Notes: generated by a model not told the origin, from the letters alone. A stretch of DNA of 64,000 nucleotides from Rhodococcus ruber (GCF_027270735.1 NZ_JAPWIJ010000007.1:1-64000), one strand, 5' to 3'. Shown: positions 33,971-49,554, counted from the first letter of the stretch. Numbers and translations are program-made.

Positions 33971-34781
33971 CGAAAGCACGTTCGCGCGTCCGGGGAGTGT
34001 CGATTCCTCGACCGCCGGCGCAGGCGCGCCGTCGGTTCGACAGGCCTCGCTCCCCGAGGGACAGACCAGGGGTGCGGTGGTCACTCTACTGCTGGAAGAG
34101 GGCCCCATCACGGCCTCCGACATCGGTACACGGCTGGGATTGAGCGCGGCAGGGGTGCGACGTCATCTCGATGCGCTCATCGATGCCGGCGAGGCTCGTA
34201 TCACCACCCCGGCAGGCGCGCGTCAGCGTGGCCGCGGTCGACCGGCCAAGTACTTTCAGCTCACGGCAGCCGGTCGTAACCGCCTCGGCCACACCTACGA
34301 CGATCTCGCCGGTGCCGCAATGCGGCAACTCCGCAAGATCGGCGGGGACGCGGCCATCGAGACGTTCGCCCGGCAACGCGTGAACACCATCGTGGCCGAC
34401 GTCGAGCCGGCCGCAGGGTCCGATGCGCACTCCGTGGAGGATGCGGCAGAGCGAATCGCCGACGCCTTCAGCGCGGCCGGGTTCTCCGCCACCACGCGTC
34501 AGGTGGGCAACGGTGTGCAGATCTGCCAGCACCATTGCCCGGTATCGCACGTCGCCTCGGAGTTTCCGGAGCTGTGCGAAGCGGAACAGTCCGCGTTCGC
34601 AGAGATTCTCGGCACACACGTGCAGCGGTTGGCGACCATCGCCAACGGCAATTGCGCCTGCACGACGCACGTACCGCTGTCACCGACGCGGTACTCGAAC
34701 ACCGATAGTTCCGACAAGAAGACTTCCGACGCGCAGCCCCGTGTCGGAGAACGCCCAAGCCTCCGGAAGGAGCCCGCATGA
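33960..34781 (+). CDS. sufR: Fe-S-responsive suf operon repressor SufR
   Basis: Winged-helix regulator of the suf operon, expected to bind a [4Fe-4S] cluster and repress when clusters are plentiful. The 273-aa product starts at GTG 33960. The wHTH covers about residues 38-100 ([35 protein letters not shown] split by a turn). The C-terminal domain has the cluster cysteines in [16 protein letters not shown] and [10 protein letters not shown]. It overlaps sufB by 4 bp as first gene of the operon. Confidence 0.93.
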   Translation: MKTTESTFARPGSVDSSTAGAGAPSVRQASLPEGQTRGAVVTLLLEEGPITASDIGTRLGLSAAGVRRHLDALIDAGEARITTPAGARQRGRGRPAKYFQLTAAGRNRLGHTYDDLAGAAMRQLRKIGGDAAIETFARQRVNTIVADVEPAAGSDAHSVEDAAERIADAFSAAGFSATTRQVGNGVQICQHHCPVSHVASEFPELCEAEQSAFAEILGTHVQRLATIANGNCACTTHVPLSPTRYSNTDSSDKKTSDAQPRVGERPSLRKEPA

Positions 34782-36223
34782 CCGTCACACCAGACCAGGT
34801 GACACCCACCGCGCCGCTGACTCAGGACGAGACCATCGCCTCGCTCGGCACCTACGGATACGGCTGGGCCGACTCGGACGTAGCCGGTGAAAGCGCCAAG
34901 AGAGGTCTCTCCGAGGCCGTCGTTCGGGACATCTCGCAGAAGAAGAGCGAGCCCGAATGGATGCTGGAGGCACGCCTGAAGGCTCTCAAGACGTTCGAGC
35001 GCAAGCCGATGCCCAACTGGGGTTCCAACCTCGACGGTATCGACTTCGACAACATCAAGTACTTCGTGCGCTCCAGCGAGAAGCAGGCTGCGACGTGGGA
35101 AGACCTGCCCGAGGACATCAAGAACACGTACGACAAGCTCGGCATCCCCGAGGCGGAGAAGCAGCGCCTGGTCTCCGGTGTCGCCGCTCAGTACGAGTCC
35201 GAGGTCGTCTACCACTCGATCCGTGAAGATCTCGAGGCGCAGGGCGTGTTGTTCCTCGACACCGATACCGCACTCAAGGAGCAGCCGGAGCTGTTCCGCG
35301 AGTACTTCGGCACCGTCATTCCCGCAGGTGACAACAAGTTCTCCGCACTGAACACCGCGGTGTGGTCCGGTGGATCGTTCATCTACATCCCGCCGGGCGT
35401 CCATGTCGACATCCCGCTGCAGGCCTACTTCCGGATCAACACCGAGAACATGGGTCAGTTCGAGCGAACACTGATCATCGTCGACGAGGGTGCATACGTG
35501 CACTACGTCGAGGGCTGCACCGCGCCGATCTACAAGTCGGATTCGCTGCACTCCGCTGTGGTCGAGATCATCGTGAAGAAGGGTGGTCGTTGCCGTTACA
35601 CGACCATTCAGAACTGGTCGAACAACGTCTACAACCTGGTCACCAAGCGCGCCAAAGCAGAAGCAGGCGCGACGATGGAGTGGGTCGACGGCAACATCGG
35701 CTCCAAGGTCACCATGAAGTACCCCGCTGTGTGGATGACCGGTGAATACGCGAAGGGCGAGGTTCTCTCGGTCGCGTTCGCCGGCCCGGACCAGCACCAG
35801 GACACCGGGTCGAAGATGCTGCACCTCGCGCCGCACACGTCGTCCAACATCGTCAGCAAGTCCGTCGCTCGTGGGGGTGGACGGACGTCCTACCGCGGTT
35901 TGATCCAGATCAACAAGGGCGCGCACGGCTCTCGCTCGACGGTCAAGTGCGACGCGTTGCTCGTCGACACGATCAGTCGGTCCGATACGTACCCGTACGT
36001 CGACATCCGCGAGGACGACGTGTCGATGGGTCACGAGGCCACAGTCTCGAAGGTCAGTGACGATCAGTTGTTCTACCTGATGAGCCGCGGCATGACCGAG
36101 GACGAGGCCATGGCAATGGTCGTCCGCGGATTCGTCGAGCCGATCGCTCGCGAACTGCCGATGGAATACGCACTCGAGCTCAATCGGCTCATCGAGTTGC
36201 AGATGGAAGGGTCGGTCGGATAA
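34778..36223 (+). CDS. sufB: Fe-S scaffold subunit SufB
   Basis: Core of the SufBCD scaffold on which clusters are built from SufS-derived sulfur. The 481-aa protein starts at ATG 34778 with GAAGGAG upstream and overlaps sufR. The beta-helix core includes [38 protein letters not shown] and the C-terminal [20 protein letters not shown]. No intein is present, unlike the intein-containing SufB of M. tuberculosis. Confidence 0.96.
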   Translation: MTVTPDQVTPTAPLTQDETIASLGTYGYGWADSDVAGESAKRGLSEAVVRDISQKKSEPEWMLEARLKALKTFERKPMPNWGSNLDGIDFDNIKYFVRSSEKQAATWEDLPEDIKNTYDKLGIPEAEKQRLVSGVAAQYESEVVYHSIREDLEAQGVLFLDTDTALKEQPELFREYFGTVIPAGDNKFSALNTAVWSGGSFIYIPPGVHVDIPLQAYFRINTENMGQFERTLIIVDEGAYVHYVEGCTAPIYKSDSLHSAVVEIIVKKGGRCRYTTIQNWSNNVYNLVTKRAKAEAGATMEWVDGNIGSKVTMKYPAVWMTGEYAKGEVLSVAFAGPDQHQDTGSKMLHLAPHTSSNIVSKSVARGGGRTSYRGLIQINKGAHGSRSTVKCDALLVDTISRSDTYPYVDIREDDVSMGHEATVSKVSDDQLFYLMSRGMTEDEAMAMVVRGFVEPIARELPMEYALELNRLIELQMEGSVG

Positions 36224-37438
36224 GTGAACAACCCCCTCACCGGAGTCATGGGTGCCGTGGCATCCGAGAACCCCGATTCCGCCAAGGAAGACAAGTCGAA
36301 GCTCGTTGCGAACAAGGGCGCTCAGTTCACGTCGTACGACGTGAACGCGTTCGAGGTGCCGTCGGGCCGCGACGAGCTGTGGCGCTTCACGCCGCTGCGT
36401 CGCCTTCGCGGCCTGCACGACGGTTCCGCCGTTGCAGACGGGGCCGCCCAGGTCACCGTCGGAGCGTCGGACTCGGTGGTCGTGGAAACTGTCGGACGCG
36501 ATGACGAGCGCCTCGGCAAGGCCGGAGTACCGGCCGATCGCATTGCCGCTCAGGCATTCTCGGCGTTCACCGAGGCGACGATCGTCTCCGTGCCGAGCGA
36601 GGTCGAGGTGGCCGATCCCATCGAGATCACCATCGACGGCCCCGGTGTCGACCACATCGCCTACGGACATGTGCAGGTTCGACTCGGCACGTTCGCTCGT
36701 GCGACCGTGGTGATCGATCAGCGCGGCAGCGGAACGTACGCCGAGAACATCGAGTTCGTTCTGGGTGACAGCTCGCAGTTGCACGTCGTCTTGATCCAGG
36801 ATTGGCAGTCCGACGCCGTGCACGTGGCTGCGCATCACGCGCTGCTCGGTCGCGATTCCGTGTTGCGGCACTACAACGTCAGCCTCGGCGGCGATCTGGT
36901 CCGCATCAGCCCGACCGTGCGCTACAGCGCACCCGGTGGTGACGCGAACCTGCTCGGGGTGTACTTCGCCGACGCCGGCCAGCATCTGGAGCAGCGACTG
37001 CTCGTCGACCACTCGGCACCGCACTGCAAGTCGAACGTCATGTACAAGGGTGCGCTGCAAGGCGAAGTCGGTCCGGGCAAGCACGATGCGCACACGGTGT
37101 GGATCGGCGACGTGCTCATCCGCGCGGAGGCCGAGGGCACCGAGACGTACGAGCTGAACCGAAACCTGGTGCTCACCGATGGCGCTCGCGCCGACTCGGT
37201 GCCGAACCTGGAAATCGAAACCGGCGAGATCGTCGGAGCCGGGCACGCCAGTGCAACCGGCCGCTTCGACGACGAGCAGCTGTTCTACCTGCGTGCTCGC
37301 GGCATCTCGGAGGAGGTGGCCCGGCGACTGGTCGTGCGCGGCTTCTTCCACGAAATCATCGACAAGATTCCGGTCCCCGCTGTACGCGAGCGTCTCGACG
37401 CCGCTATCGAGGCCGAACTCGCCGTCGTCGGCGCGTAG
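36224..37438 (+). CDS. sufD: Fe-S assembly protein SufD
   Basis: Paralogue of SufB that forms the SufBC2D complex and helps iron acquisition. The 404-aa product starts at GTG 36224, immediately after the sufB stop. The shared C-terminal pattern is seen in SATGRFDDEQLFYLRARGI and EEVARRLVVRGFF, and the core motif CKSNVMYKGALQGEVGPGKH is present in pieces along residues 260-290. Confidence 0.94.
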   Translation: MNNPLTGVMGAVASENPDSAKEDKSKLVANKGAQFTSYDVNAFEVPSGRDELWRFTPLRRLRGLHDGSAVADGAAQVTVGASDSVVVETVGRDDERLGKAGVPADRIAAQAFSAFTEATIVSVPSEVEVADPIEITIDGPGVDHIAYGHVQVRLGTFARATVVIDQRGSGTYAENIEFVLGDSSQLHVVLIQDWQSDAVHVAAHHALLGRDSVLRHYNVSLGGDLVRISPTVRYSAPGGDANLLGVYFADAGQHLEQRLLVDHSAPHCKSNVMYKGALQGEVGPGKHDAHTVWIGDVLIRAEAEGTETYELNRNLVLTDGARADSVPNLEIETGEIVGAGHASATGRFDDEQLFYLRARGISEEVARRLVVRGFFHEIIDKIPVPAVRERLDAAIEAELAVVGA

Positions 37439-37477
37439 GTCCACCCGAACTCCTCTCGACTGCACAAAGGAACTTTG

Positions 37478-39549
<2,072 letters not shown>

Positions 39550-40047
39550 ATGCGGATGGAACAGATGTATCAGGAAGTGATCCTCGATCACTACAAACAC
39601 CCGCACGGCCGCGGACTGCGCGAGCCGTTCGGTGCAGAGGTACACCATGTCAACCCCACCTGCGGCGACGAGGTCACTCTGCGCGTGCAGATCGAGGACG
39701 GCACCGTCGCAGATGTCTCGTACGACGGCCAGGGTTGCTCGATCAGTCAAGCCGCGACGTCCGTTCTCACCGATCAGGTCGTCGGTCTGAGCGTGGGCGA
39801 TGCGCTGAAGACGGTGGACGCGTTCAGCGACATGGTGGGCAGCAGAGGTACCGTCGAGGGTGACGAGGACGTCATCGGCGACGGCATTGCGTTCGCCGGC
39901 GTGGCCAAGTATCCGGCTCGCGTGAAATGCGCGTTGCTGGGTTGGATGGCTTTCAAGGATGCGGTTGTTCAAGTAGTGGACGCAGATTCGACAGCTACGA
40001 CGGGCGGGACCGCCCAGTCGGCACTTTCCGGAGGACAGCAATCATGA
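39550..40047 (+). CDS. sufU: Sulfur transfer protein SufU
   Basis: Zinc-dependent sulfurtransferase that accepts persulfide from SufS in Gram-positive SUF systems. The 165-aa IscU-like protein has the three zinc-ligand cysteines in NPTCGDEV, GQGCSISQAA and VKCALLGW, and the SufU-specific insertion between the second and third. It starts directly after sufS and overlaps sufT (ATGA). Confidence 0.95.
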   Translation: MRMEQMYQEVILDHYKHPHGRGLREPFGAEVHHVNPTCGDEVTLRVQIEDGTVADVSYDGQGCSISQAATSVLTDQVVGLSVGDALKTVDAFSDMVGSRGTVEGDEDVIGDGIAFAGVAKYPARVKCALLGWMAFKDAVVQVVDADSTATTGGTAQSALSGGQQS

Positions 40048-40421
40048 CCGATGCAACAGATACGACGCCGGCCGAAGCCACGCCGGTGGAACTGACCGCC
40101 GACGAGATCAAGGTGCTCGAAGACCTCGAAGAAGCCATGCGCGACGTGGTCGATCCCGAGCTCGGAATCAATGTCGTAGACCTGGGTCTGGTGTACGACA
40201 TCAAGATCGACGCCGACGACATCGTCACAGTCGACATGACGCTCACCTCGGCGGCGTGCCCGCTGACCGATGTCATCGAGGATCAGGCCCGCGGCGCGCT
40301 CGTTCGTAGCGGTCTGGCCGCCGACCTGAAGATCAACTGGGTGTGGATGCCGCCGTGGGGTCCGGACAAGATCACCGACGACGGCCGCGAGCAGCTCAGG
40401 GCACTCGGCTTCACCGTCTGA
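40044..40421 (+). CDS. sufT: Fe-S assembly factor SufT (MIP18/DUF59 family)
   Basis: 125-aa DUF59 protein involved in maturation or carriage of Fe-S clusters, last in the suf operon. It starts at ATG 40044 (MTDATDTTPAEATPVEL), overlapping the sufU stop. The family motifs are VDPELGINVVDLGLVYDI and the cysteine in TSAACPLTDVIEDQ, followed by WMPPWGPDKITDDGRE. It is convergent with ku, with 21 bp between the stops. Confidence 0.94.
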   Translation: MTDATDTTPAEATPVELTADEIKVLEDLEEAMRDVVDPELGINVVDLGLVYDIKIDADDIVTVDMTLTSAACPLTDVIEDQARGALVRSGLAADLKINWVWMPPWGPDKITDDGREQLRALGFTV

Positions 40422-40442
40422 CCCGACGACGGTTTTGCTCGG

Positions 40443-41393
40443 TCAAGCGCCTTTCGCTTCGTCGGCTTTCGACTCCGTGGCCTTGGCAGGAGCAGACTTC
40501 TTTGCCGCAGTTTTCTTGGCCGGTGCCTTCTTCGCGGCCGCTTTTTTGGCGGGTGCCTTCTTGGCGGGAGTCGACGTCGAGGTCGACGACGAGCCCGACT
40601 TCGCGTTTTTGCCGGCCGCCTCGACACTGCGCTGCAGCGCTGCGACCAGATCGACGACCTCGGCATCCTCACCGTCGTCGTCTTTCTCGGCTTCGGTATG
40701 GATGACCTTCTCGCCCCCGTTGGCAAGGGTCTCGTCGATCAGCTTGCGGAGTTCGATCTGGTAGTCGTCGGTGTATTCGGTGGGGTCGAACTCCGAGGAC
40801 ATGCTCTCGACCAGCGACGTGGCCATCTTCACCTCTTGCGGACGCGCAGACGGCGCATCTTCGAGTGAGGGGAACTCGGCTGCCCTGACCTCGTCCGGCC
40901 ACAGCAGCGTCTGAATCACCAACACGTCGTCACGCACCCGCAACGCGGCCAACCGGGTTTTCTGCCTCAGCGTGAAGTGAACGAGCGCAGTGCGTTCGGT
41001 TTCTTCCAACGTCTCCCGCAGCAGAACGTACGCCTTCGGTGACGCAGAGTCCGGTTCGAGGAAGTAGCTCTTGTCGTAGAGAATCGGATCGATCTGCTCG
41101 GTCGGTACGAACTCGAGAACCGGAATCTCGTGCTTCTCGGCTGCCGGAAGTTTGTCGAAGTCGTCGTCGGTGAGAATCACGCGTTCGCCGTCGGGGGAGT
41201 CGTAGGCCTTGTCGATGTCGGCGAACTGCACCGACTTTCCGCATTCCTGACAGATGCGGTCGTACTTGATGCGACCGCCGTCCTTCGCGTGCACTTGATG
41301 GAACCGAATGTCGTGCTGCTCGGTGGCCGAGTAGACCTTCACCGGAACATTGACCAGTCCGAAGGCGATCGAGCCCTTCCATATGCTGCGCAT
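40443..41393 (-). CDS. ku: Non-homologous end-joining protein Ku
   Basis: Homodimeric ring protein that binds DNA double-strand ends and recruits LigD. The 316-aa product starts MRSIWKGSIAFGLVNVPVKVY, with a Ku core over about residues 1-255 and ICQECGKSVQ near the bridge region. The last 40 residues are a Lys/Ala/Pro tail with repeated AKKAPAKK units, known in actinobacterial Ku to add DNA binding. No ligD is present in the window. It lies downstream of crtL on the same strand with a 51-bp gap. In M. tuberculosis ku is elsewhere (Rv0937c, recalled), so this location differs. Confidence 0.95.
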   Translation of the reverse strand: MRSIWKGSIAFGLVNVPVKVYSATEQHDIRFHQVHAKDGGRIKYDRICQECGKSVQFADIDKAYDSPDGERVILTDDDFDKLPAAEKHEIPVLEFVPTEQIDPILYDKSYFLEPDSASPKAYVLLRETLEETERTALVHFTLRQKTRLAALRVRDDVLVIQTLLWPDEVRAAEFPSLEDAPSARPQEVKMATSLVESMSSEFDPTEYTDDYQIELRKLIDETLANGGEKVIHTEAEKDDDGEDAEVVDLVAALQRSVEAAGKNAKSGSSSTSTSTPAKKAPAKKAAAKKAPAKKTAAKKSAPAKATESKADEAKGA

Positions 41394-41444
41394 CTGTCCA
41401 TGATCGCCGACCGAGCACCCGCGTGTCGACCGTTGGCAGGAAAG

Positions 41445-42590
41445 TCAGGCTCCGTGCAGCGGTCGAGCTACCGTGCGCGCGATCGCCAGCCTGGCCGAGG
41501 GCGGGAGCGTAGGAAACATCTTCAGCATTGCGGTCATGGTTCCGATCGCATCGTCGTGTCCGGAGAGGTACGAGCGCTGCAGTTCGACCGGGAGCGAGAA
41601 GAAGCTGGAGAAGAACTGGGGCACCATCTCCGGTTCCAGCCCCAGCGCGGTGCGGAGGCCGAGATTGCGAAGCTTCTGGACCGTCCAGATGTGCATCGCA
41701 CGGCTTCGTCGCGGATGACCGCCGCCGCGGAACCTCTCGACCAGATGGTCCGCGGAAGCCAGCGATGCCGCAACGCTGTACCCAGTGGCAGGGTGCATCA
41801 GATTGGACCGGGATCCGAAGAGCACAGGACCTCCTCGTCCGGTGTGTTCTCGCGAACGCGGCGGCGGTTCGACAGAGAAGCGGACTCGCTCGACAGCCTC
41901 GTGCCCTGTGGGTTCGAGATTGCGCTGGGACAGCCGGTGGTGCAATCGCGTACGGAGGACGTCCAGGCCGAGCGCTGGTCGACCGACGAGACAGGTCTCC
42001 TCGAGCAGTACGCGATCGTCATCGAGCGCCACGGCGTAAAGAAAGCTGGGCGCTTCGCCGGGCGACGCGCCGTTGTCGGTGCGCCAATCCATGAACCAGG
42101 CGTCGGCTCCCTCGAGGATCGGCTCGGCGCGCTGCCGTTCGACGACGATCCCGTAAGCGGTCTGCTGCGCGAGGTCGCGCGAATCGAACGTCCCTCGGGC
42201 ATCGACGACGTGACCAGCGTCGATGATCGTGCCGTCGGACGTGGTCACGCGGGAACCGGTGACGTCGACGGCCGTTCCAGCGAGCACCCGCACGAGGTCG
42301 AGAGCCAGCGAGGCTTGCAGAGCAGATGTATCCAGCACGCAGTACGTGCGATCGATGATCCGATGGCGGTCGGTCCACACCGCAGGCTCGAGCGCTGTCG
42401 AGGCGACTGCGGTCTCGGGTAACCACGACGGCAATTCGTCTGCCCAGGCCGAGTACGTCGGCGTCCACGTACGCGACGGGTGTGGATCGAGGGCCAGCAC
42501 GTCCAGGCCCGCCGCGGAACAGCGATGAGCGACTGCTCGGCCTGCCGGACCCAGACCGACCACCGCGACATCGGCCGAGAAATCGTTCAC
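41445..42590 (-). CDS. crtL: Lycopene cyclase (CrtL/CrtLm family)
   Basis: FAD/NAD-binding carotenoid cyclase predicted to close beta-ionone rings on lycopene or a related carotene. The 381-aa length, the N-terminal dinucleotide fold VAVVGLGPAGRAVAHRC and the segment GRGGPVLFGSRSNLMHPAT followed by GYSVAASL fit the CrtL family. Rhodococcal CrtLm enzymes, as recalled, cyclise only one end of lycopene; which product is made here cannot be told. The start is GTG 42590, overlapping the SDR gene by 4 bp. No other carotenoid genes occur in the window. Confidence 0.85.
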   Translation of the reverse strand: MNDFSADVAVVGLGPAGRAVAHRCSAAGLDVLALDPHPSRTWTPTYSAWADELPSWLPETAVASTALEPAVWTDRHRIIDRTYCVLDTSALQASLALDLVRVLAGTAVDVTGSRVTTSDGTIIDAGHVVDARGTFDSRDLAQQTAYGIVVERQRAEPILEGADAWFMDWRTDNGASPGEAPSFLYAVALDDDRVLLEETCLVGRPALGLDVLRTRLHHRLSQRNLEPTGHEAVERVRFSVEPPPRSREHTGRGGPVLFGSRSNLMHPATGYSVAASLASADHLVERFRGGGHPRRSRAMHIWTVQKLRNLGLRTALGLEPEMVPQFFSSFFSLPVELQRSYLSGHDDAIGTMTAMLKMFPTLPPSARLAIARTVARPLHGA

Positions 42591-43375
42591 ATTCCGCCGG
42601 TGGCGAGTAGACCACCGTCCACCCGCACGGTTTCGCCGGTGATCCAGGACGACGCATCCGAGACCAGGAAGGCGACAAGGGCGGCCACGTCTTCCGGGTT
42701 TCCGAGACGCTTCATCGGGTAGCCGGCGGCCGCCGCGTCTTCGCCGTTGGCGACGAGGGCCTCGGCGAACTTGGTCTTCACGACGCCCGGTGCCACGGCA
42801 TTGACGCGGATCTTGGGGCCGAGTTGCCAGGCCAGCTCCTCGGTGAGCCTTATCAGGGCGGCTTTGGACGCACCGTAGGCCGCGATCACACCGGTGGATC
42901 GAATGCCTGCCACGCTGGCGATGTTGACGATCGCGCCGCCGTGCTGGCCCATCCAGGCGTGAAATGCCTGCTGGACGAAGCCGAGGGTGCCGACGACGTT
43001 CGTATCGAAGATCTTGCTCACGCCGGTCAGATCGGCATCCATCAGGGAACCGTAGACGGGATTGATACCGGTGTTGTTCACGAGGATGTCCAGCGAGCCG
43101 AAGGTCTCCACGGTCTGCGCCACGGCGTCGCGTCGATGTTCCGGATCGCCTGCATTGCCGTCCAGTGCAAGCACGGAATCACCCAGTTCTGCTGCTGCCG
43201 CCACGAGAGGTTCGCGCTTACGTGCGGTGATGGCTACATTCGCGCCGCGAACGAGCAGCTCTGCGGCGATTGCCTTGCCGATGCCCCGGCTGCCGCCGGT
43301 AACGAGTGCGGTACGCCCGGTGAGGTCGGCAATCGGTGCGCTGCGTTGGGTGACTGGTTCGGAGGCGTCGGTCAT
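42587..43375 (-). CDS. SDR family oxidoreductase
   Basis: NAD(P)-dependent short-chain dehydrogenase of 262 aa from ATG 43375 (MTDASEPVTQRSAP). It has the cofactor motif TALVTGGSRGIGKAI, NNTGINP, and the catalytic Ser...Tyr-x-x-x-Lys in NIASVAGIRS and AAYGASKAALI. It resembles FabG-like enzymes, but the substrate is unknown. It is the first gene of a minus-strand set SDR-crtL-ku, coupled to crtL by a GTGA overlap, so a role in modifying a lipid or carotenoid is possible but unproven. Confidence 0.85.
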   Translation of the reverse strand: MTDASEPVTQRSAPIADLTGRTALVTGGSRGIGKAIAAELLVRGANVAITARKREPLVAAAAELGDSVLALDGNAGDPEHRRDAVAQTVETFGSLDILVNNTGINPVYGSLMDADLTGVSKIFDTNVVGTLGFVQQAFHAWMGQHGGAIVNIASVAGIRSTGVIAAYGASKAALIRLTEELAWQLGPKIRVNAVAPGVVKTKFAEALVANGEDAAAAGYPMKRLGNPEDVAALVAFLVSDASSWITGETVRVDGGLLATGGM

Positions 43376-43433
43376 CGACCAGACGTTACCGGTGTCACCG
43401 TCGTTCCTGGGTGGTGGCACGTGAATGCTGAGC

Positions 43434-43530
43434 TAAAATAGCGGTTTGCTGTGCCGTCGTTCGGCGCACCTGTGTTCGCTCGTCGGTCGACGGGCAACGA
43501 TCTTGTTCGGCAATCGCTAGGAGCTCACGC
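43434..43530 (+). promoter_or_regulatory. Promoter and leader of ABC-F gene
   Basis: A TAAAAT -10-like box (43434-43439) stands out in the GC-rich background; the -35 region is not clear. The expected leader of about 85 nt ends with AGGAG (43519-43523) 7 nt before the GTG, and contains an imperfect stem around 43461-43479. ABC-F resistance genes are often controlled by leader attenuation, so the leader is worth noting, though no small leader peptide was identified. Confidence 0.4.
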
Positions 43531-45162
<1,632 letters not shown>

Positions 45163-45169
45163 CCTGGCC

Positions 45170-45736
45170 TCAGTCCTGCCTGCGAACCGATTCTTCGACC
45201 AGATCCAGAATGGCCGAAAGGTTGGACCCGCCCTGCCCTGACGCGATTCGGGCGACCAGACCGTCCAGCACGAGGTCCAGGTAATCGGCCAAGACGTCGT
45301 TGGGCACGTCATCGCGCAGTTTTCCTGCCGTCTTCTGCCGTTCCAGTCGGCCCAGGGTCGCGTCGGTGAGCTCTGCCGACCGTTCGGCCCAGCTGGTTCG
45401 GAAGTCGGCGTCGGTTCGCAGTCGTCGGGTGATCTCGAGCCGCGTTCCGAGCCACTCGAACTGCTCCGGCTGGGCCAGCATGTCTCGCATCACCTGAACC
45501 AGACCCTGCGTCGCCGCGACCTCTGCCATGCGGCGGGCATCCTCCTGCGCCAGGGCGAGGAAGAGACCGTCCTTGTCCTTGAAGTGGTGGAAGATGGCTC
45601 CGCGCGAGAGGCCCGTCGCCTCCTCGAGGCGTCGCACCGTCGCGCCCTCGTAGCCGAACTCTCCGAAGCATTTACGCGCACCGTCGAGTATTTCGCTGCG
45701 GCGAGCGGCCAGGTGGTCTTCGCTGACCTTGGGCAC
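45170..45736 (-). CDS. acnR: TetR-type aconitase repressor AcnR
   Basis: 188-aa TetR-family repressor directly downstream of acn, as in Corynebacterium glutamicum, where AcnR represses aconitase. The N-terminal HTH is GATVRRLEEATGLSRGAIFHHFKDK. The C-terminal effector domain follows from about residue 55. A matching operator lies in the acn promoter at 48807-48822. The gene starts at 45736 after a hairpin that separates it from acn, so it may be expressed by read-through or from its own promoter. Confidence 0.92.
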   Translation of the reverse strand: MPKVSEDHLAARRSEILDGARKCFGEFGYEGATVRRLEEATGLSRGAIFHHFKDKDGLFLALAQEDARRMAEVAATQGLVQVMRDMLAQPEQFEWLGTRLEITRRLRTDADFRTSWAERSAELTDATLGRLERQKTAGKLRDDVPNDVLADYLDLVLDGLVARIASGQGGSNLSAILDLVEESVRRQD

Positions 45737-45780
45737 GTGTGAAACTCCTACTTTTCGATGAAGGGGCTCGTACCGATACG

Positions 45781-45821
45781 GCGATGGGCCCGAAACACAT
45801 ATCGAGTTCCGGGCCCATCGC
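45781..45821 (-). terminator. 12-bp stem hairpin between acn and acnR
   Basis: GCGATGGGCCCG (45781-45792) and CGGGCCCATCGC (45810-45821) are perfect complements with a 17-nt loop. It lies 33 bp after the acn stop and 45 bp before the acnR start. It can end most acn transcripts while letting some continue into acnR, which would tune repressor to enzyme levels. Confidence 0.7.
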
Positions 45822-45853
45822 TGTGCGTGGCGTCTGTCTACAGTGCCGTGTGA

Positions 45854-48664
<2,811 letters not shown>

Positions 48665-49011
48665 TTCAGCTCCACTCGTCTATGAGGCACACCGCCGACG
48701 GGGCTGTGTCGACGGTTGAAGCGAGGCGATGTCCGTGTGTCTCGGCATGGCATCCGGCGTGCGAATTGCCTGCGGACGCTCGGGCAGCGTCTCGATGGAA
48801 GTCTAACAGTACGCTTGTCCTGTGAAAACTTGCGGGTCCGTTTCTCGGCGGATGCCGACAGAACGACCCGCGTCACAATCCTCACGTACTGTTTCGAGCG
48901 ACGCAATGAAGGGCGGCCTCAGTTGCTGCCTCGGAGTTGCACGCCTCCCGGGTATCGAGAGCACTGTGACGTAGGGTTTCACGCGACTGGTTCCTACCGA
49001 CTGGACGAGAG
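48665..49011. promoter_or_regulatory. acn / 49012-gene divergent region
   Basis: 347 bp between the divergent acn and 49012 starts. The acn promoter sits at 48800-48828, leaving an acn leader of about 130 nt whose function is unknown. A TAGGGT box at 48972-48977 is a possible -10 for the rightward gene, with a 5' leader of about 28 nt. No gene was seen. Confidence 0.45.
48800..48828 (-). promoter_or_regulatory. acn promoter with AcnR operator
   Basis: On the minus strand, TTTTCA (48828-48823) and TAGACT (48805-48800) form a -35/-10 pair with a 17-bp spacer. The spacer is almost filled by CAGTACGCTTGTCCTG (plus-strand reading, 48807-48822), a CAG-N-AC-N4-GT-N-CTG inverted repeat. It differs at only two positions from the AcnR site that I recall for C. 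glutamicum (CAGAACGCTTGTACTG). AcnR bound here would block RNA polymerase. Confidence 0.8.
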
Positions 49012-49554
49012 ATGCCTGAACCGATTCACGCCGTTTCCCCACTTGCCACCGATATTCCGGCAGGTCTGGACGTCGACAGCATCGTCGCCACGGTCCGCGA
49101 GACCGGCGTGAGTGGGCCCGCCGACGAGGAAGCAGCGTTGTCCGCAGCTGTGGCCCGCGCCGAAGAACACGGCATCGATCTGAGCATCGTCATCGTGCCG
49201 AACGAACCGCGCCACGACTCGCAGCTGCGCGACCTCGCCACGGCGGTCGGTGCACGCGAGGGTGGCACCGTATTGGTCTTGAGCCCCGGGCAGGTGGGCA
49301 CCTTCAGCGACTCCATCAGCCGAGTGACCCTCGAGGCCGGTCAAGACCGCACGTACACCGGAAACCACATCGTCGCGGCCGACAATTTCGTGGACACACT
49401 CGTCGAAGATCAGACGCCGTGGGGCCTGCTCACCGGTGGACTCGTTGTCGTCGTAGCTGCCGTCGCCACACTGACTGCAGTTGTGAAGGCCCGCAGATTC
49501 CGGGCTCGGGCCGCGGCCACCGAGAGCGCGAATCGCGACTCCGGCGAGAATTGA
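49012..49554 (+). CDS. DUF6676-like membrane protein (Rv1476 type)
   Basis: 180-aa protein whose first 140 residues form a soluble alpha/beta domain (DLSIVIVPNEPRHDSQLRD, GTVLVLSPGQVGTFSD), followed by one transmembrane helix (about 143-160, LLTGGLVVVVAAVATL) and a short Arg-rich cytoplasmic tail. The soluble part would lie outside the cytoplasm. It precedes ripA as in mycobacteria. Its function is unknown; the position in front of ripA-moxR suggests an envelope role. Confidence 0.8.
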   Translation: MPEPIHAVSPLATDIPAGLDVDSIVATVRETGVSGPADEEAALSAAVARAEEHGIDLSIVIVPNEPRHDSQLRDLATAVGAREGGTVLVLSPGQVGTFSDSISRVTLEAGQDRTYTGNHIVAADNFVDTLVEDQTPWGLLTGGLVVVVAAVATLTAVVKARRFRARAAATESANRDSGEN

